DNA from: Blastococcus sp. CCUG 61487
GTDB taxonomy: Bacteria; Actinomycetota; Actinomycetes; Mycobacteriales; Geodermatophilaceae
NCBI RefSeq assembly: GCF_005222955.1
Contig: NZ_LWUA01000003.1
Span: forward strand, 1 to 54,305
Length of the DNA: 54,305 bases
Direction: 5' to 3'
Shown: piece after piece, positions 8,616 through 16,694 of the stretch
How the letters are laid out: each line of letters begins with the position of its first letter
How positions within the stretch are numbered: the first letter of the stretch is position 1
Notes under the pieces: model-generated
What the model saw: only the letters and a program-made list of their open reading frames with translations
The model's database searches: none
Told to the model about the DNA's origin: nothing
Made by a program: the position numbers and the translations under genes

Positions 8616-9217
8616 GCGACCGCAAGCTGGTCCTCGCGTCGGCCTCCCCCGCTCGGCTCTCCCTCCTCCGGCAGGCCGGCCTCGCCCCCGAGGTCGTGGT
8701 CAGCGACGTCGACGAGTCGGCGTTCCCCGCACCGAGAGTGGCCGAGCAGGTCGCGCTGCTGGCGGCGGCGAAGGCCGCCGCCGTCGCCAAGCGGGAGGAC
8801 GACGCGCTGGTGATCGGCGCGGACTCGCTGCTGGAGTTCGCCGGCAAGCCGCTGGGCAAGCCGGTGGACGCCGCCGACGCCCGTGACCGCTGGCGGCGGA
8901 TGTCCGGGCGCTCGGGCGTCCTGCACACGGGGCAGGCGCTGTTCGACGTCCGCGGCGGGGCCGTGGTCAGCCGCGACATCTCCGTCGCCTCCACCGTCGT
9001 CTACTTCGCCGAGCCCACGCAGCCGGAGATCGAGGCCTACCTGGCCACCGGTGAGCCGCTGGCCGTCGCCGGCGCGTTCACCCTCGACGGCCTCGGCGCG
9101 CCGTTCGTCCGCCGCGTCGAGGGCGACCCCGCCGCCGTCGTCGGGCTCTCGCTCACGTTGCTGCGCACCCAGCTGGCCAAGCGCGGCCTGGCCATCACCG
9201 ACCTGTGGCGGCGCTGA
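8612..9217 (+). CDS. maf: Maf-like nucleotide pyrophosphatase
   Basis: House-cleaning NTP pyrophosphatase that removes non-canonical or excess nucleotides. The 201-residue protein shows [16 protein letters not shown] at the N terminus, VSDVDES, a KAAAVA helix, [16 protein letters not shown] and the C-terminal [16 protein letters not shown] 8612 overlaps the accE stop (ATGA). The gene lies between accE and accA exactly as in the mycobacterial locus, an old arrangement with no known functional link. Confidence 0.94.
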   Translation: MSDRKLVLASASPARLSLLRQAGLAPEVVVSDVDESAFPAPRVAEQVALLAAAKAAAVAKREDDALVIGADSLLEFAGKPLGKPVDAADARDRWRRMSGRSGVLHTGQALFDVRGGAVVSRDISVASTVVYFAEPTQPEIEAYLATGEPLAVAGAFTLDGLGAPFVRRVEGDPAAVVGLSLTLLRTQLAKRGLAITDLWRR

Positions 9218-9236
9218 ACCCCGTCCCACCCCTCAC

Positions 9237-9242
9237 TACAGT
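9237..9242 (+). promoter_or_regulatory. Possible -10 box for accA
   Basis: TACAGT lies 30 nt before the accA start, leaving a leader of about 24 nt that carries an AAGGAG ribosome-binding site. It would give accA a promoter separate from the accD-accE-maf unit. Confidence 0.35.
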
Positions 9243-9272
9243 TCGACCGGTCCACGGATGAAGGAGAGCCCG

Positions 9273-11042
9273 GTGCAGAAGGTCCTGATCGCCAACCGCG
9301 GTGAGATCGCGGTGCGCGTGGCTCGTGCATGCAAGGACGCCGGGCTGACCAGCGTGGCCGTCTACGCCGAGCCCGACCGCGACGCGTTGCACGTCCGCGT
9401 CGCCGACGAGGCGTTCGCGCTGGGCGGCACGACCCCCGGCGACTCCTACCTGGTCATCGAGAAGATCCTCGACGCCGCCAAGCAGTCCGGCGCCGACGCG
9501 ATCCATCCCGGCTACGGCTTCCTCTCGGAGAACGCCGACTTCGCCCAGGCGGTCATCGACGCCGGCCTGACCTGGATCGGCCCCTCCCCCGAGGCGATCG
9601 TCGCGCTGGGCGACAAGGTGCAGGCCCGGCACATCGCCACCAAGGCCGGCGCCCCGCTGGTCCCCGGCACCAAGGACCCGGTGAAGGACGCCGACGAGGT
9701 CGTCGCCTTCGCCGAGGAGCACGGCCTGCCGGTCGCCATCAAGGCCGCGTTCGGCGGCGGTGGCCGCGGGCTGAAGGTGGTCCGCGAGAAGGGCGAGATC
9801 CGCGAGCTGTTCGACTCCGCGGTGCGCGAGGCGGTCTCCGCCTTCGGCCGCGGCGAGTGCTTCGTGGAGAAGTTCCTCGACAAGCCCCGGCACGTCGAGG
9901 CACAGGTGCTCGCCGACCAGCACGGCAACGTCGTCGTCGTCGGCACCCGCGACTGCTCGCTGCAGCGGCGCAACCAGAAGCTGGTCGAGGAGGCGCCGGC
10001 GCCGTTCCTCACCGACGAGCAGCGCGCCCGGATCCACGAGTCCGCCAAGGCCATCTGCGCCGAGGCCGGCTACTACGGCGCGGGCACGGTCGAGTACCTC
10101 GTCGGCGCCGACGGCTCCATCTCGTTCCTCGAGGTGAACACCCGCCTCCAGGTGGAGCACCCGGTCTCCGAGGAGACCAGCGGCATCGACCTGGTCCGCC
10201 AGCAGTTCCGCATCGCCGAGGGCCTGCCGCTGGAGATCACCGAGGACCCCGAGCCGCGCGGCCACAGCATCGAGTTCCGGATCAACGCCGAGGACGCCGG
10301 CCGCAACTTCATGCCCGCGCCCGGCCCGGTGGAGCGGCTGGAGATCCCGCAGGGCCCCGGCGTGCGCTGGGACTCCGGCGTGGAGACCGGCGGCGAGGTC
10401 GCCGGGGCCTTCGACTCCATGCTGGCCAAGCTGATCGTCACCGGCGCCACCCGCGAGGAGGCCCTGCAGCGGGCCCGCCGCGCGCTGGACGAGCTCGTGG
10501 TCGAGGGCATGCCCACGGTCATCCCGTTCCACCGCGCCGTCGTCCGCGACGAGGCGTTCACCACCGAGCCGTTCACCGTGCACACGCGGTGGATCGAGAC
10601 CGAGTGGGACAACCAGGTGCCGCCGTACGACGCCGCCCCGGCCGACGCCGAGGAGGCCGCGCCGCGGCAGACCGTCGTCGTCGAGGTCGGCGGCCGCCGG
10701 CTCGAGGTGTCCCTGCCCGCGGGCCTCGCCGCCGGTGGCGGCGGGGCCGCCCCCGGCGCCGCTGCCAAGCCGCGCAAGCGCGGTGGTGGCGGCGGCGGAT
10801 CGGGCGCCTCCGGCGACTCCCTCACCTCGCCGATGCAGGGCACCATCGTGAAGGTCGCCGTCGAGGACGGCGCGACCGTCGAGGCCGGCGACCTGGTCGT
10901 CGTCCTCGAGGCGATGAAGATGGAGCAGCCGATCACCGCGCACAAGAGCGGGACGATCTCCGGCCTGTCCGCCGAGGTCGGCGCCGCCGTCACCAGCGGG
11001 GCGGTCATCTGCACGATCGCCGACGCCGACGCCGCCGAGTAG
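9273..11042 (+). CDS. accA: Acetyl-/propionyl-CoA carboxylase alpha subunit (biotin carboxylase + BCCP)
   Basis: ATP-dependent carboxylation of biotin plus the biotin carrier in one chain (589 residues). Biotin carboxylase domain: [33 protein letters not shown], the Gly-rich ATP-grasp loop [29 protein letters not shown] Gly/Ala/Pro-rich linker follows at about residues 485-515, then the BCCP domain with EAMKMEQ; Lys549 is the biotinylation site for BirA. The GTG at 9273 is preferred over the ATG five codons upstream because AAGGAG is 7 nt before it and the protein then starts at the usual family position. A strong hairpin follows. Confidence 0.95.
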   Translation: MQKVLIANRGEIAVRVARACKDAGLTSVAVYAEPDRDALHVRVADEAFALGGTTPGDSYLVIEKILDAAKQSGADAIHPGYGFLSENADFAQAVIDAGLTWIGPSPEAIVALGDKVQARHIATKAGAPLVPGTKDPVKDADEVVAFAEEHGLPVAIKAAFGGGGRGLKVVREKGEIRELFDSAVREAVSAFGRGECFVEKFLDKPRHVEAQVLADQHGNVVVVGTRDCSLQRRNQKLVEEAPAPFLTDEQRARIHESAKAICAEAGYYGAGTVEYLVGADGSISFLEVNTRLQVEHPVSEETSGIDLVRQQFRIAEGLPLEITEDPEPRGHSIEFRINAEDAGRNFMPAPGPVERLEIPQGPGVRWDSGVETGGEVAGAFDSMLAKLIVTGATREEALQRARRALDELVVEGMPTVIPFHRAVVRDEAFTTEPFTVHTRWIETEWDNQVPPYDAAPADAEEAAPRQTVVVEVGGRRLEVSLPAGLAAGGGGAAPGAAAKPRKRGGGGGGSGASGDSLTSPMQGTIVKVAVEDGATVEAGDLVVVLEAMKMEQPITAHKSGTISGLSAEVGAAVTSGAVICTIADADAAE

Positions 11043-11056
11043 CTCGAGCACCACGC

Positions 11057-11091
11057 AGGAGGCCGGATCCGCTCGTCGGGTCCGGCCTCCT
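11057..11091. terminator. Bidirectional terminator between accA and the protease gene
   Basis: AGGAGGCCGGATCC, loop GCTCGTC, GGGTCCGGCCTCCT: a 14-bp stem with one G-T pair, placed between convergent genes 15 nt after the accA stop and 21 nt from the protease stop. Confidence 0.85.
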
Positions 11092-11111
11092 GGCGTCCGG
11101 GGCGCGCCCCG

Positions 11112-12845
11112 TCAGCGGACGCGGAGCCTCGCCCGGCGGACGAGGAGCAGCGTCGTCCCGGCCAGCGCGGCACCGGCCACGGCCACCGTCATCGCGGTGA
11201 CCAGGCCGCCGGACGACGTCGACCTACCCAGCGGCTCCAGCATCGGGCTGTCGACGACGGCCGCCTCGGAGGTCGTGAACCACGGCACCGTCCGGGGGTC
11301 CACAGCGGCGGGTGCGGTCGCCGCGCCGTCGGCCGGCGACACCGGCCCCGGACCGGGGCGGCCGGTCGATGCCTGGAGGCGACCGGCGCCGTTGTCGCGT
11401 GGCGCGGCAGACCCGGCCGCAGCGGGCGCGCCCTCCGCCGTCGTCGATGTCCGGGGCACCACCTCGAGCACGGCGCCGTCGGCCTGCGCGCTCACCGTCA
11501 CCGTGAAGTCCCCGCCAGCGAGCGGGATCGGCACGCCGACGGGGAGCGCGGCCTGGAAGTCGGTCTCCCAACCGGCCGCGGCTCCCGGCGTGCCGTCGAG
11601 CAGCACGGAGGAGTCCGGGAAGGACGCCGAGCGCCGCAGCAGGACGCCGCTGTCGAGCCGGTAGCGGTTGGCCGCGCCTCCGAGCCAGGCGTCCTGCCCG
11701 GTGGCCGTCCGGTACTCCAGCCAGTAGTCGGTGCCGTCCGCAGCGGTGAGCCGGGCCGCGCGCACGCCCGTGGGGGCCGACACCGACGCCAGGGCGACGC
11801 TCGTGGCCGCCCCGCCCACACCGAGGTGCACGGTGCGGTCCGCCGGCAGCACGCCGAGCCGGGCCGCCTGCGGCGCGTTCAGCGACCCCAGCTCCCGCCA
11901 GGAGGCGCCCATGACGTCGTAGAGGTCCCGGTAGGCGGCGGTGCGGCACGAGCCCGTCTCGACGGCGCCGTCGCACTGCACGGCGGAGGAGTGGTTCAGC
12001 CCGAAGTTGTGGCCCAGCTCGTGCGCGATCACCGAGGCCAGCTGCTCGCGGACGTAGAGCCGCCCGCCCGATCCGGGACCCGTGCCGACCTCGGCGAGGG
12101 CGTAGGAGCAGCCGGCCTGCGCGGCGGTCTGGCTGCTGAGCCGCAGCAGGAGGTGCTTGCCGGGGCCGGGCCGGAACCCGACGGCCGCCGCGGCCTCGTC
12201 CCACAGTCCCCGCGGGTCGGCGCAGCCCGCGGCGGTGGCGATCCAGTCGTGCGCGGAGCCGACCCCCACCCGGACGGCGCCGTCGGTCTGGGTCGACCAG
12301 AACTCCGCCACGGGGACGCGCACGAGCTCGGCGATCTGGTCGGGGGTGACGCCTGCATCGGGGGCGGTGCCGGCCGGTGCGACCAGGACCACCGTCACCT
12401 CGTTGGTGACCGGGCCCGGCAGGACGGCGGCCGGCGTCGGCGGGACGACCTCCTCGGTGTCCAGCACGGGCAGGGGTTCCCCGCCGTCGGTGCCGGTCGC
12501 GTCCCCGTCGGCCCCGTCCCCGTCGGCCCCATCCACGTCGCCGTCGACGTTCAGCGTGACCGTGGAGCCGGACGGCACGCCCGCCACGTCGTCACTGGCC
12601 ACCGGTACCGCGCCGGCGGCGGTCTCCACCCAGGTGAGCGACTCGGTGTGCGCGGTGTGCGCGTCGTCGTGGTGCTCGGACTCGGCGACCGCCTGCACGA
12701 GGCGGCCGACGACGGTCGTGCCGGCCGGCTCCTCGGCGGAGGCGACGGCCATGGCCGGCCCCACCGCGACCGCCGCGACGGTGCCGCTGACGACGAGGCC
12801 CTGCAGCAGTCGGGCGGGGAGACGGGCACCGCGGAGAGGAGACAT
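11112..12845 (-). CDS. Secreted, membrane-anchored metzincin metalloprotease
   Basis: The 577-residue protein has a signal peptide (to about residue 37), an Asp/Gly-rich low-complexity stretch (about 105-125), and a protease domain with the full zinc motif HELGHNFGLNH (His275-His285) and a likely Met-turn YDVMGAS, which places it among metzincins (reprolysin/snapalysin-like; exact family not decided). A beta-rich domain follows, then a Pro/Ala-rich linker and a C-terminal transmembrane helix with an RRARLRVR tail, giving a wall-spanning, membrane-anchored topology. ATG 12845 has AGGAGGGG directly before it. No neighbour suggests a substrate. Confidence 0.85.
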   Translation of the reverse strand: MSPLRGARLPARLLQGLVVSGTVAAVAVGPAMAVASAEEPAGTTVVGRLVQAVAESEHHDDAHTAHTESLTWVETAAGAVPVASDDVAGVPSGSTVTLNVDGDVDGADGDGADGDATGTDGGEPLPVLDTEEVVPPTPAAVLPGPVTNEVTVVLVAPAGTAPDAGVTPDQIAELVRVPVAEFWSTQTDGAVRVGVGSAHDWIATAAGCADPRGLWDEAAAAVGFRPGPGKHLLLRLSSQTAAQAGCSYALAEVGTGPGSGGRLYVREQLASVIAHELGHNFGLNHSSAVQCDGAVETGSCRTAAYRDLYDVMGASWRELGSLNAPQAARLGVLPADRTVHLGVGGAATSVALASVSAPTGVRAARLTAADGTDYWLEYRTATGQDAWLGGAANRYRLDSGVLLRRSASFPDSSVLLDGTPGAAAGWETDFQAALPVGVPIPLAGGDFTVTVSAQADGAVLEVVPRTSTTAEGAPAAAGSAAPRDNGAGRLQASTGRPGPGPVSPADGAATAPAAVDPRTVPWFTTSEAAVVDSPMLEPLGRSTSSGGLVTAMTVAVAGAALAGTTLLLVRRARLRVR

Positions 12846-12972
12846 CCCCTCCTGAATCGGCGGGCTCCGCGCGCGTCGGCACCGGATCGGCGGAATCCAG
12901 TCGAAACCGTCGGCACTCGAGTCCCAGCGTGCTCACCGACAGCGAGGGGCACGGCAGGAACACCAACCCCTC

Positions 12973-12994
12973 GCGCCCGCGAGCGTGCGGGCGC
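12973..12994. terminator. Hairpin terminator of the ketoisomerase gene
   Basis: GCGCCCGC, loop GAGCGT, GCGGGCGC: an 8-bp perfect stem ending 4 nt from the stop codon of the cupin gene (minus strand). Confidence 0.6.
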
Positions 12995-12998
12995 CGAG

Positions 12999-13628
12999 TC
13001 AGCCGCCGAGGGTCTCCCGCTGCGCGACCTCGACCAGGAAGGTGTCGTAGTCGCGGATGTAGTCATCGGCGTCGTACGGGTCCGACGCCAGCACCATCAG
13101 CACGGCGTCGGGCGAGTAGCGGTACTGGGTGCCCCACACCATCGGCTGCATGTGCAGGCCGACGTCGGACCTGTCGAGCACGAACTCCTGGCGCTCGCGG
13201 CCGTCGTCCACCACGGCGGTGAGGCTGCCCTGCACGCAGACCAGCAGCTGGTGGCAGCGACGGTGCGCGTGGATCCCGCGGACGTCGTCGGAGGGCACGC
13301 CGAAGACGGTGAAGAAGCGCCGCGGAACGAACGGCAGGTCGGTCTCGAAGTTCGCCGCCACCAGGCTGCCGCGGGGGTCGTCCACCCGGGTCATGCGGAC
13401 GATCTCCGCACCGACCACCCGGCTCTCCGGCAGCGCGCCGGGGCGCGCCTCGGCCGACCGCGGGACGGGCGGGCGGGCGTCGTCGAGGCCCACGACGTGG
13501 ACGGGCGCGACCTCGGCGACCGGCGCGCCGAGTCGGCTGCCGGACCGCGCGCCGGCCAGGGGGCGGATGTCGGCGGCCTCCCGCATCGGGTCGGTCTCCA
13601 GGCTCCTCGCGTGGACGGCGGCGCTCAT
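12999..13628 (-). CDS. WxcM-like cupin, probable dTDP-sugar 3,4-ketoisomerase (FdtA/QdtA family)
   Basis: The 209-residue protein has a divergent N-terminal tail of about 75 residues, then a cupin domain: DPRGSLVAANFETDLPF, RGIHAHRRCHQLLVCVQGS (the catalytic-His region of FdtA/QdtA), LHMQPMVWGTQYRYS and DYIRDYDTFL. Known members convert dTDP-4-keto-6-deoxyglucose to the 3-keto sugar for 3-amino-3,6-dideoxyhexoses. The divergent aminotransferase would be the next enzyme. Start ATG 13628 has GGAGG 8 nt upstream. The long N-terminal tail is unusual. Substrate is inferred from family and neighbour. Confidence 0.82.
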   Translation of the reverse strand: MSAAVHARSLETDPMREAADIRPLAGARSGSRLGAPVAEVAPVHVVGLDDARPPVPRSAEARPGALPESRVVGAEIVRMTRVDDPRGSLVAANFETDLPFVPRRFFTVFGVPSDDVRGIHAHRRCHQLLVCVQGSLTAVVDDGRERQEFVLDRSDVGLHMQPMVWGTQYRYSPDAVLMVLASDPYDADDYIRDYDTFLVEVAQRETLGG

Positions 13629-14125
13629 GGTCGTTCCTCCTGGTCCTCGTCGGGGTGGCCGTGCAGTCGGTTCGATGTCCGTGCTCCTGTCCCGGGGGCG
13701 CGCCTGACGGCCGGCGGGGCCGGCGCGACGGGCGAGCGGACCGGACAGTTCCACCTCGCGGCCGACCCTAAGGCGCACCGGACGCCCAGCCGGGGCGAAA
13801 CGAGGGAGGCGCGCACCCTCGCCCCCGTGGGTCACATCCGCACCAGCAGTTCGGCCGGGGACCCCGGTCCGCGGACCACGTCTCGACCGGCGCTCGACCC
13901 GGCACTCGACCGGCACTCGACCGGCTCCGTGGGGAGCCGCGGGAGGAGTGGGACGGGTGGGACGACGCGCCCGTCCGTCATGGCACAGTGACCAGCAGCG
14001 ACCACCGATCGCTCCGTATCGTCACTGCGACGGATCGGTTCGTCCCTCCCGGGATGCGCGCCGACGACCCAGCGGGGCCGCCACCGGCGGGCGCTCCGTG
14101 AGCACCGAGAGGTTCCCCCAGCTCC
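13629..14125. promoter_or_regulatory. Divergent promoter region of the amino-sugar cluster with tandem repeats
   Basis: About 500 nt without a convincing gene separate the ketoisomerase and aminotransferase starts. It contains four tandem copies of CTCGACCGG (one with an extra C) at 13882-13925, spaced by about 11 bp, and a TATCGT (14017-14022) that could serve the plus-strand operon with a leader of about 100 nt. Otherwise nothing structured is seen. Confidence 0.4.
13882..13925. repeat. Four-copy 11-bp tandem repeat, CTCGACCGG core
   Basis: Copies: CTCGACCGG-cg, CTCGACCCGG-ca, CTCGACCGG-ca, CTCGACCGG-ct. A helical-turn period of 11 bp between divergent genes is compatible with a regulator array, or it may be simple slippage in GC-rich DNA. 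Confidence 0.7.
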
Positions 14126-15229
14126 ATGGCAGACGTCCCGCTCAACGACCTGAGCCGCCAGTCCCAGTCGCTCGAGGGCGAGCTCCGCGCCGCCCTCGGC
14201 AGCGTGTTGACGAGCGGCTGGTACGTCCTCGGCCCCCAGCACGACGCCTTCGAGCAGGAGTTCGCCGCGGCCACGGGCGCCGCCCACTGCATCGGGGTCG
14301 GGAACGGCACCGACGCGCTCGAGCTCGCCCTGCTCAGCGTCGGCTGCCGACCCGGCGACGAGGTCGTCACCGCCGCCAACGCGAGCATGTACACCGCGAC
14401 GGCCGCCCTCAAGGCCGGGCTCACCCCGCGGTTCGCGGACGTCGACCCCGCCACCCTGCTGCTGACCGCGGCCACGGTGGAGCCGGTGCTCACCCCGCGC
14501 ACCCGCGCCGTGGTGGTCACCCACCTCTACGGCCGGCTCGCCGACGTGGGCCCGCTGCGGGACCTCTGCCGGGCCGCTGGGGTGGCCCTCGTCGAGGACT
14601 GCGCCCAGGCCGCGGGGGCCAGGGACGGCGACCGGCCGGCCGGATCGCTCGCCGACGTGGCCGCCTTCAGCTTCTTCCCGACCAAGAACCTCGGCGCCCT
14701 GGGCGACGGTGGCGCCGTCGTCACCGACGACCCCGATCGCGCGCAGCTGGTGCGCAGCCTCCGCCAGTACGGCTGGTCGTCGAAGTACACGGTGTCGCTG
14801 CCGAACGGCCGCAACAGCCGGCTCGACGAGATCCAGGCGGCCGCCCTGCGGATCAAGCTGCCCCACCTCGACGCCTGGAACGCCCGGCGGCGCGAGATCG
14901 TGGGCAGGTATGCCGAGGCGCTCGGCGACGGCGTCCGGCGCATGGTGCACGGCGCCGACGTCGACTCGACCGCCTACGTCGGCCACCTGGCCGTGATGGT
15001 CACGGAGACGCGGGAGGCCGACCGCGCCGCGCTCACCGAGGCGGGGATCCGCACCGATGTGCACTACCCGGTGCCCGACCACCGCCAGCCGGTGCTCGCC
15101 GCAGCCAACGCGGCGGTCAGCCTCCCCGTCACCGAGCGCGCGGCCGAGCAGGTGCTGACGCTCCCGTGCTTCGCCGAGATGACCGACGACGAGATCGGGC
15201 GGGTGTGCGATGTCCTCCGCAAGCTCTGA
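14126..15229 (+). CDS. DegT/DnrJ/EryC1/StrS family PLP aminotransferase
   Basis: Sugar aminotransferase that would put an amino group on a keto nucleotide sugar. The 367-residue protein shows NDLSRQ at the start, GVGNGTDALELAL (PLP phosphate binding), VTHLYGR, VEDCAQAAGA (Asp that contacts the PLP ring) and FSFFPTKNLGALGDGGAVV with Lys187 as the Schiff-base lysine. Given the divergent 3,4-ketoisomerase it is best read as an FdtB/QdtB-like 3-aminotransferase. It overlaps the next gene by 20 nt. No good ribosome-binding site precedes ATG 14126, but it fits the family start. Confidence 0.9.
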   Translation: MADVPLNDLSRQSQSLEGELRAALGSVLTSGWYVLGPQHDAFEQEFAAATGAAHCIGVGNGTDALELALLSVGCRPGDEVVTAANASMYTATAALKAGLTPRFADVDPATLLLTAATVEPVLTPRTRAVVVTHLYGRLADVGPLRDLCRAAGVALVEDCAQAAGARDGDRPAGSLADVAAFSFFPTKNLGALGDGGAVVTDDPDRAQLVRSLRQYGWSSKYTVSLPNGRNSRLDEIQAAALRIKLPHLDAWNARRREIVGRYAEALGDGVRRMVHGADVDSTAYVGHLAVMVTETREADRAALTEAGIRTDVHYPVPDHRQPVLAAANAAVSLPVTERAAEQVLTLPCFAEMTDDEIGRVCDVLRKL

Positions 15230-16262
15230 GCCCACCGACGCGCTGCCCGCGCCCGGAACCGAGTCCGTCCGCTACAGCGTCGTCGTGCCGGTGTACGGCA
15301 ACGAGGCCACCATCCCGATGCTGCTCGACCGGCTCGTCACCCTCGCCGGCGACCTCGACGGCCCGATGGAGGCCGTCCTGGTCGTGGACGGCTCCCCCGA
15401 CGGCTCCCTGGCGCTGCTCCGCCAACTCCTGCCGACCTCCGGGCTGCGGGCGCAGCTGCTCTCCCTGTCGCGGAACTACGGCGCACTCTCCGCCACCCAG
15501 GCGGGACTGCGGGCAGCCAGAGGCGAGTACATCGCCACGATGGCGGCCGACCTGCAGGAGCCGGTCTCGCTGGTCGAGGAGCTCTTCGCCCGGCTGACCA
15601 CCGGGGACCACGACGTGGCGGTGGGGGTGCGCAGCGGCCGGAAGGACCCGGCCATGTCCTCGCTGCTGGCCAAGACCTACTGGGCGTTCTACGGCCGCTT
15701 CGTCCAGAAGGAGCTGCCGCCCGGCGGGGTGGACATGTTCGGCTGCACCCGTCAGGTGGTCACCGAGCTCGTCCGGCTCGACGAGTCGCACACCAGCCTG
15801 GTCGGCCTGCTGTACTGGCTGGGCTTCCGGCGCGTCGAGGTGCCGTACGTCCGCAACGAGCGCGAGCACGGCAAGAGCGGCTGGTCCTTCCGGCGCAAGC
15901 TCCGCTACATGAGCGACAGCGTCTTCTCGTTCACCGATCTGCCGATCACCCTGCTGATCACCGGCGGTGTCCTGGGCGTCCTGGGCTCCTCGATCGCCGG
16001 CGTCGCGGTGTTCACCGCCTGGGCCATGGGCGACGTCCAGGTGGAGGGCTACACCCCGCTCATGCTCATGCTGCTGCTGGTCTGCTCGGCGATCCTGCTG
16101 GCCCTGGGCATCGTCGGCTCCTACGTCTGGCGCACGTACGAGAACAGCAAGCACCGCCCCGGAGCCGTCACGCTGCACCACGAGCACTTCCACGGTGGCG
16201 GGTCCACCACCTCCGAGCCGCGGCACGACGCGGTGCACGAGCCGGTGCAGGCGGGCAGGTGA
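15210..16262 (+). CDS. Family 2 glycosyltransferase, polyprenyl-phosphate type, with two C-terminal membrane helices
   Basis: The 350-residue protein has a GT2 domain (YSVVVPVYGNEATI, VVDGSPDGS, ATMAADLQEP) and the lower REHGKSGWSFRRKLRYMSDS motif of ArnC/GtrB/DPM-like enzymes, then two transmembrane helices (about 238-262 and 280-305). Such enzymes load a sugar from an NDP-sugar onto polyprenyl phosphate. The next gene, GtrA, is the usual partner that flips the lipid-linked sugar. The substrate could be the amino sugar made by the neighbouring genes; this is inference. Confidence 0.88.
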   Translation: MSSASSEPTDALPAPGTESVRYSVVVPVYGNEATIPMLLDRLVTLAGDLDGPMEAVLVVDGSPDGSLALLRQLLPTSGLRAQLLSLSRNYGALSATQAGLRAARGEYIATMAADLQEPVSLVEELFARLTTGDHDVAVGVRSGRKDPAMSSLLAKTYWAFYGRFVQKELPPGGVDMFGCTRQVVTELVRLDESHTSLVGLLYWLGFRRVEVPYVRNEREHGKSGWSFRRKLRYMSDSVFSFTDLPITLLITGGVLGVLGSSIAGVAVFTAWAMGDVQVEGYTPLMLMLLLVCSAILLALGIVGSYVWRTYENSKHRPGAVTLHHEHFHGGGSTTSEPRHDAVHEPVQAGR

Positions 16263-16642
16263 AGCAGTTGTGGCGCTTCCTCCTGGTCGGGGGGAGCAAC
16301 ACGGCGGTCACCCTGCTGCTGTTCATCGTCCTGCAGCAGTGGTTGCCCGCCACGCTGGCCTACACGGTGGTCTTCGCGGCCGGGCTGGTCTACACCACGG
16401 TCCTCACGTCCACGGTGGTGTTCGGCGCCCGGCTGCAGTGGCGGACCGGCGCGCTCTACGTCGGCTGGTACCTGCTGGTGTACCTGGTCGGGCTGTCGGT
16501 GATCCAGGTGCTGCAGGCGGTCACCGACCCGTCCGCCGTCCTGACGTCGTTCGTCGTCCTCGCGGTCACCGCGCCGCTGAACTTCCTCGGTGGCCGGGTG
16601 GTCTTCAGGCCCGCCCCGTCCTCGGTCCCCGCGTCCTCCTGA
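16259..16642 (+). CDS. GtrA family membrane protein
   Basis: The 127-residue protein has four transmembrane helices and begins VKQLWRFLLVGGSNTAVTLLL, the typical GtrA F.LVGG.NT start. GtrA proteins are thought to move polyprenyl-phosphate-linked sugars across the membrane. GTG 16259 overlaps the glycosyltransferase stop (GTGA). It completes a ketoisomerase-aminotransferase-GT2-GtrA set for envelope decoration. Confidence 0.9.
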   Translation: MKQLWRFLLVGGSNTAVTLLLFIVLQQWLPATLAYTVVFAAGLVYTTVLTSTVVFGARLQWRTGALYVGWYLLVYLVGLSVIQVLQAVTDPSAVLTSFVVLAVTAPLNFLGGRVVFRPAPSSVPASS

Positions 16643-16664
16643 GCGGCGCTCCGACGCTGCGCCG

Positions 16665-16694
16665 TTCAGGCCGGCTCAGGCCGGTTCAGGCCAG
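16665..16694. repeat. Three-copy 10-bp direct repeat, TTCAGGCCGG
   Basis: TTCAGGCCGG / CTCAGGCCGG / TTCAGGCCAG in tandem between the convergent gtrA and lpdA genes; the lpdA stop codon (read as tca) is in the third copy. No hairpin terminator is seen in this 43-nt gap. Confidence 0.7.

Noticed and set aside
13882-13925. Start of a CRISPR array
   Set aside because: Units are 9-10 bp with 1-2 bp between; no spacer-sized gaps and no cas genes in the window.
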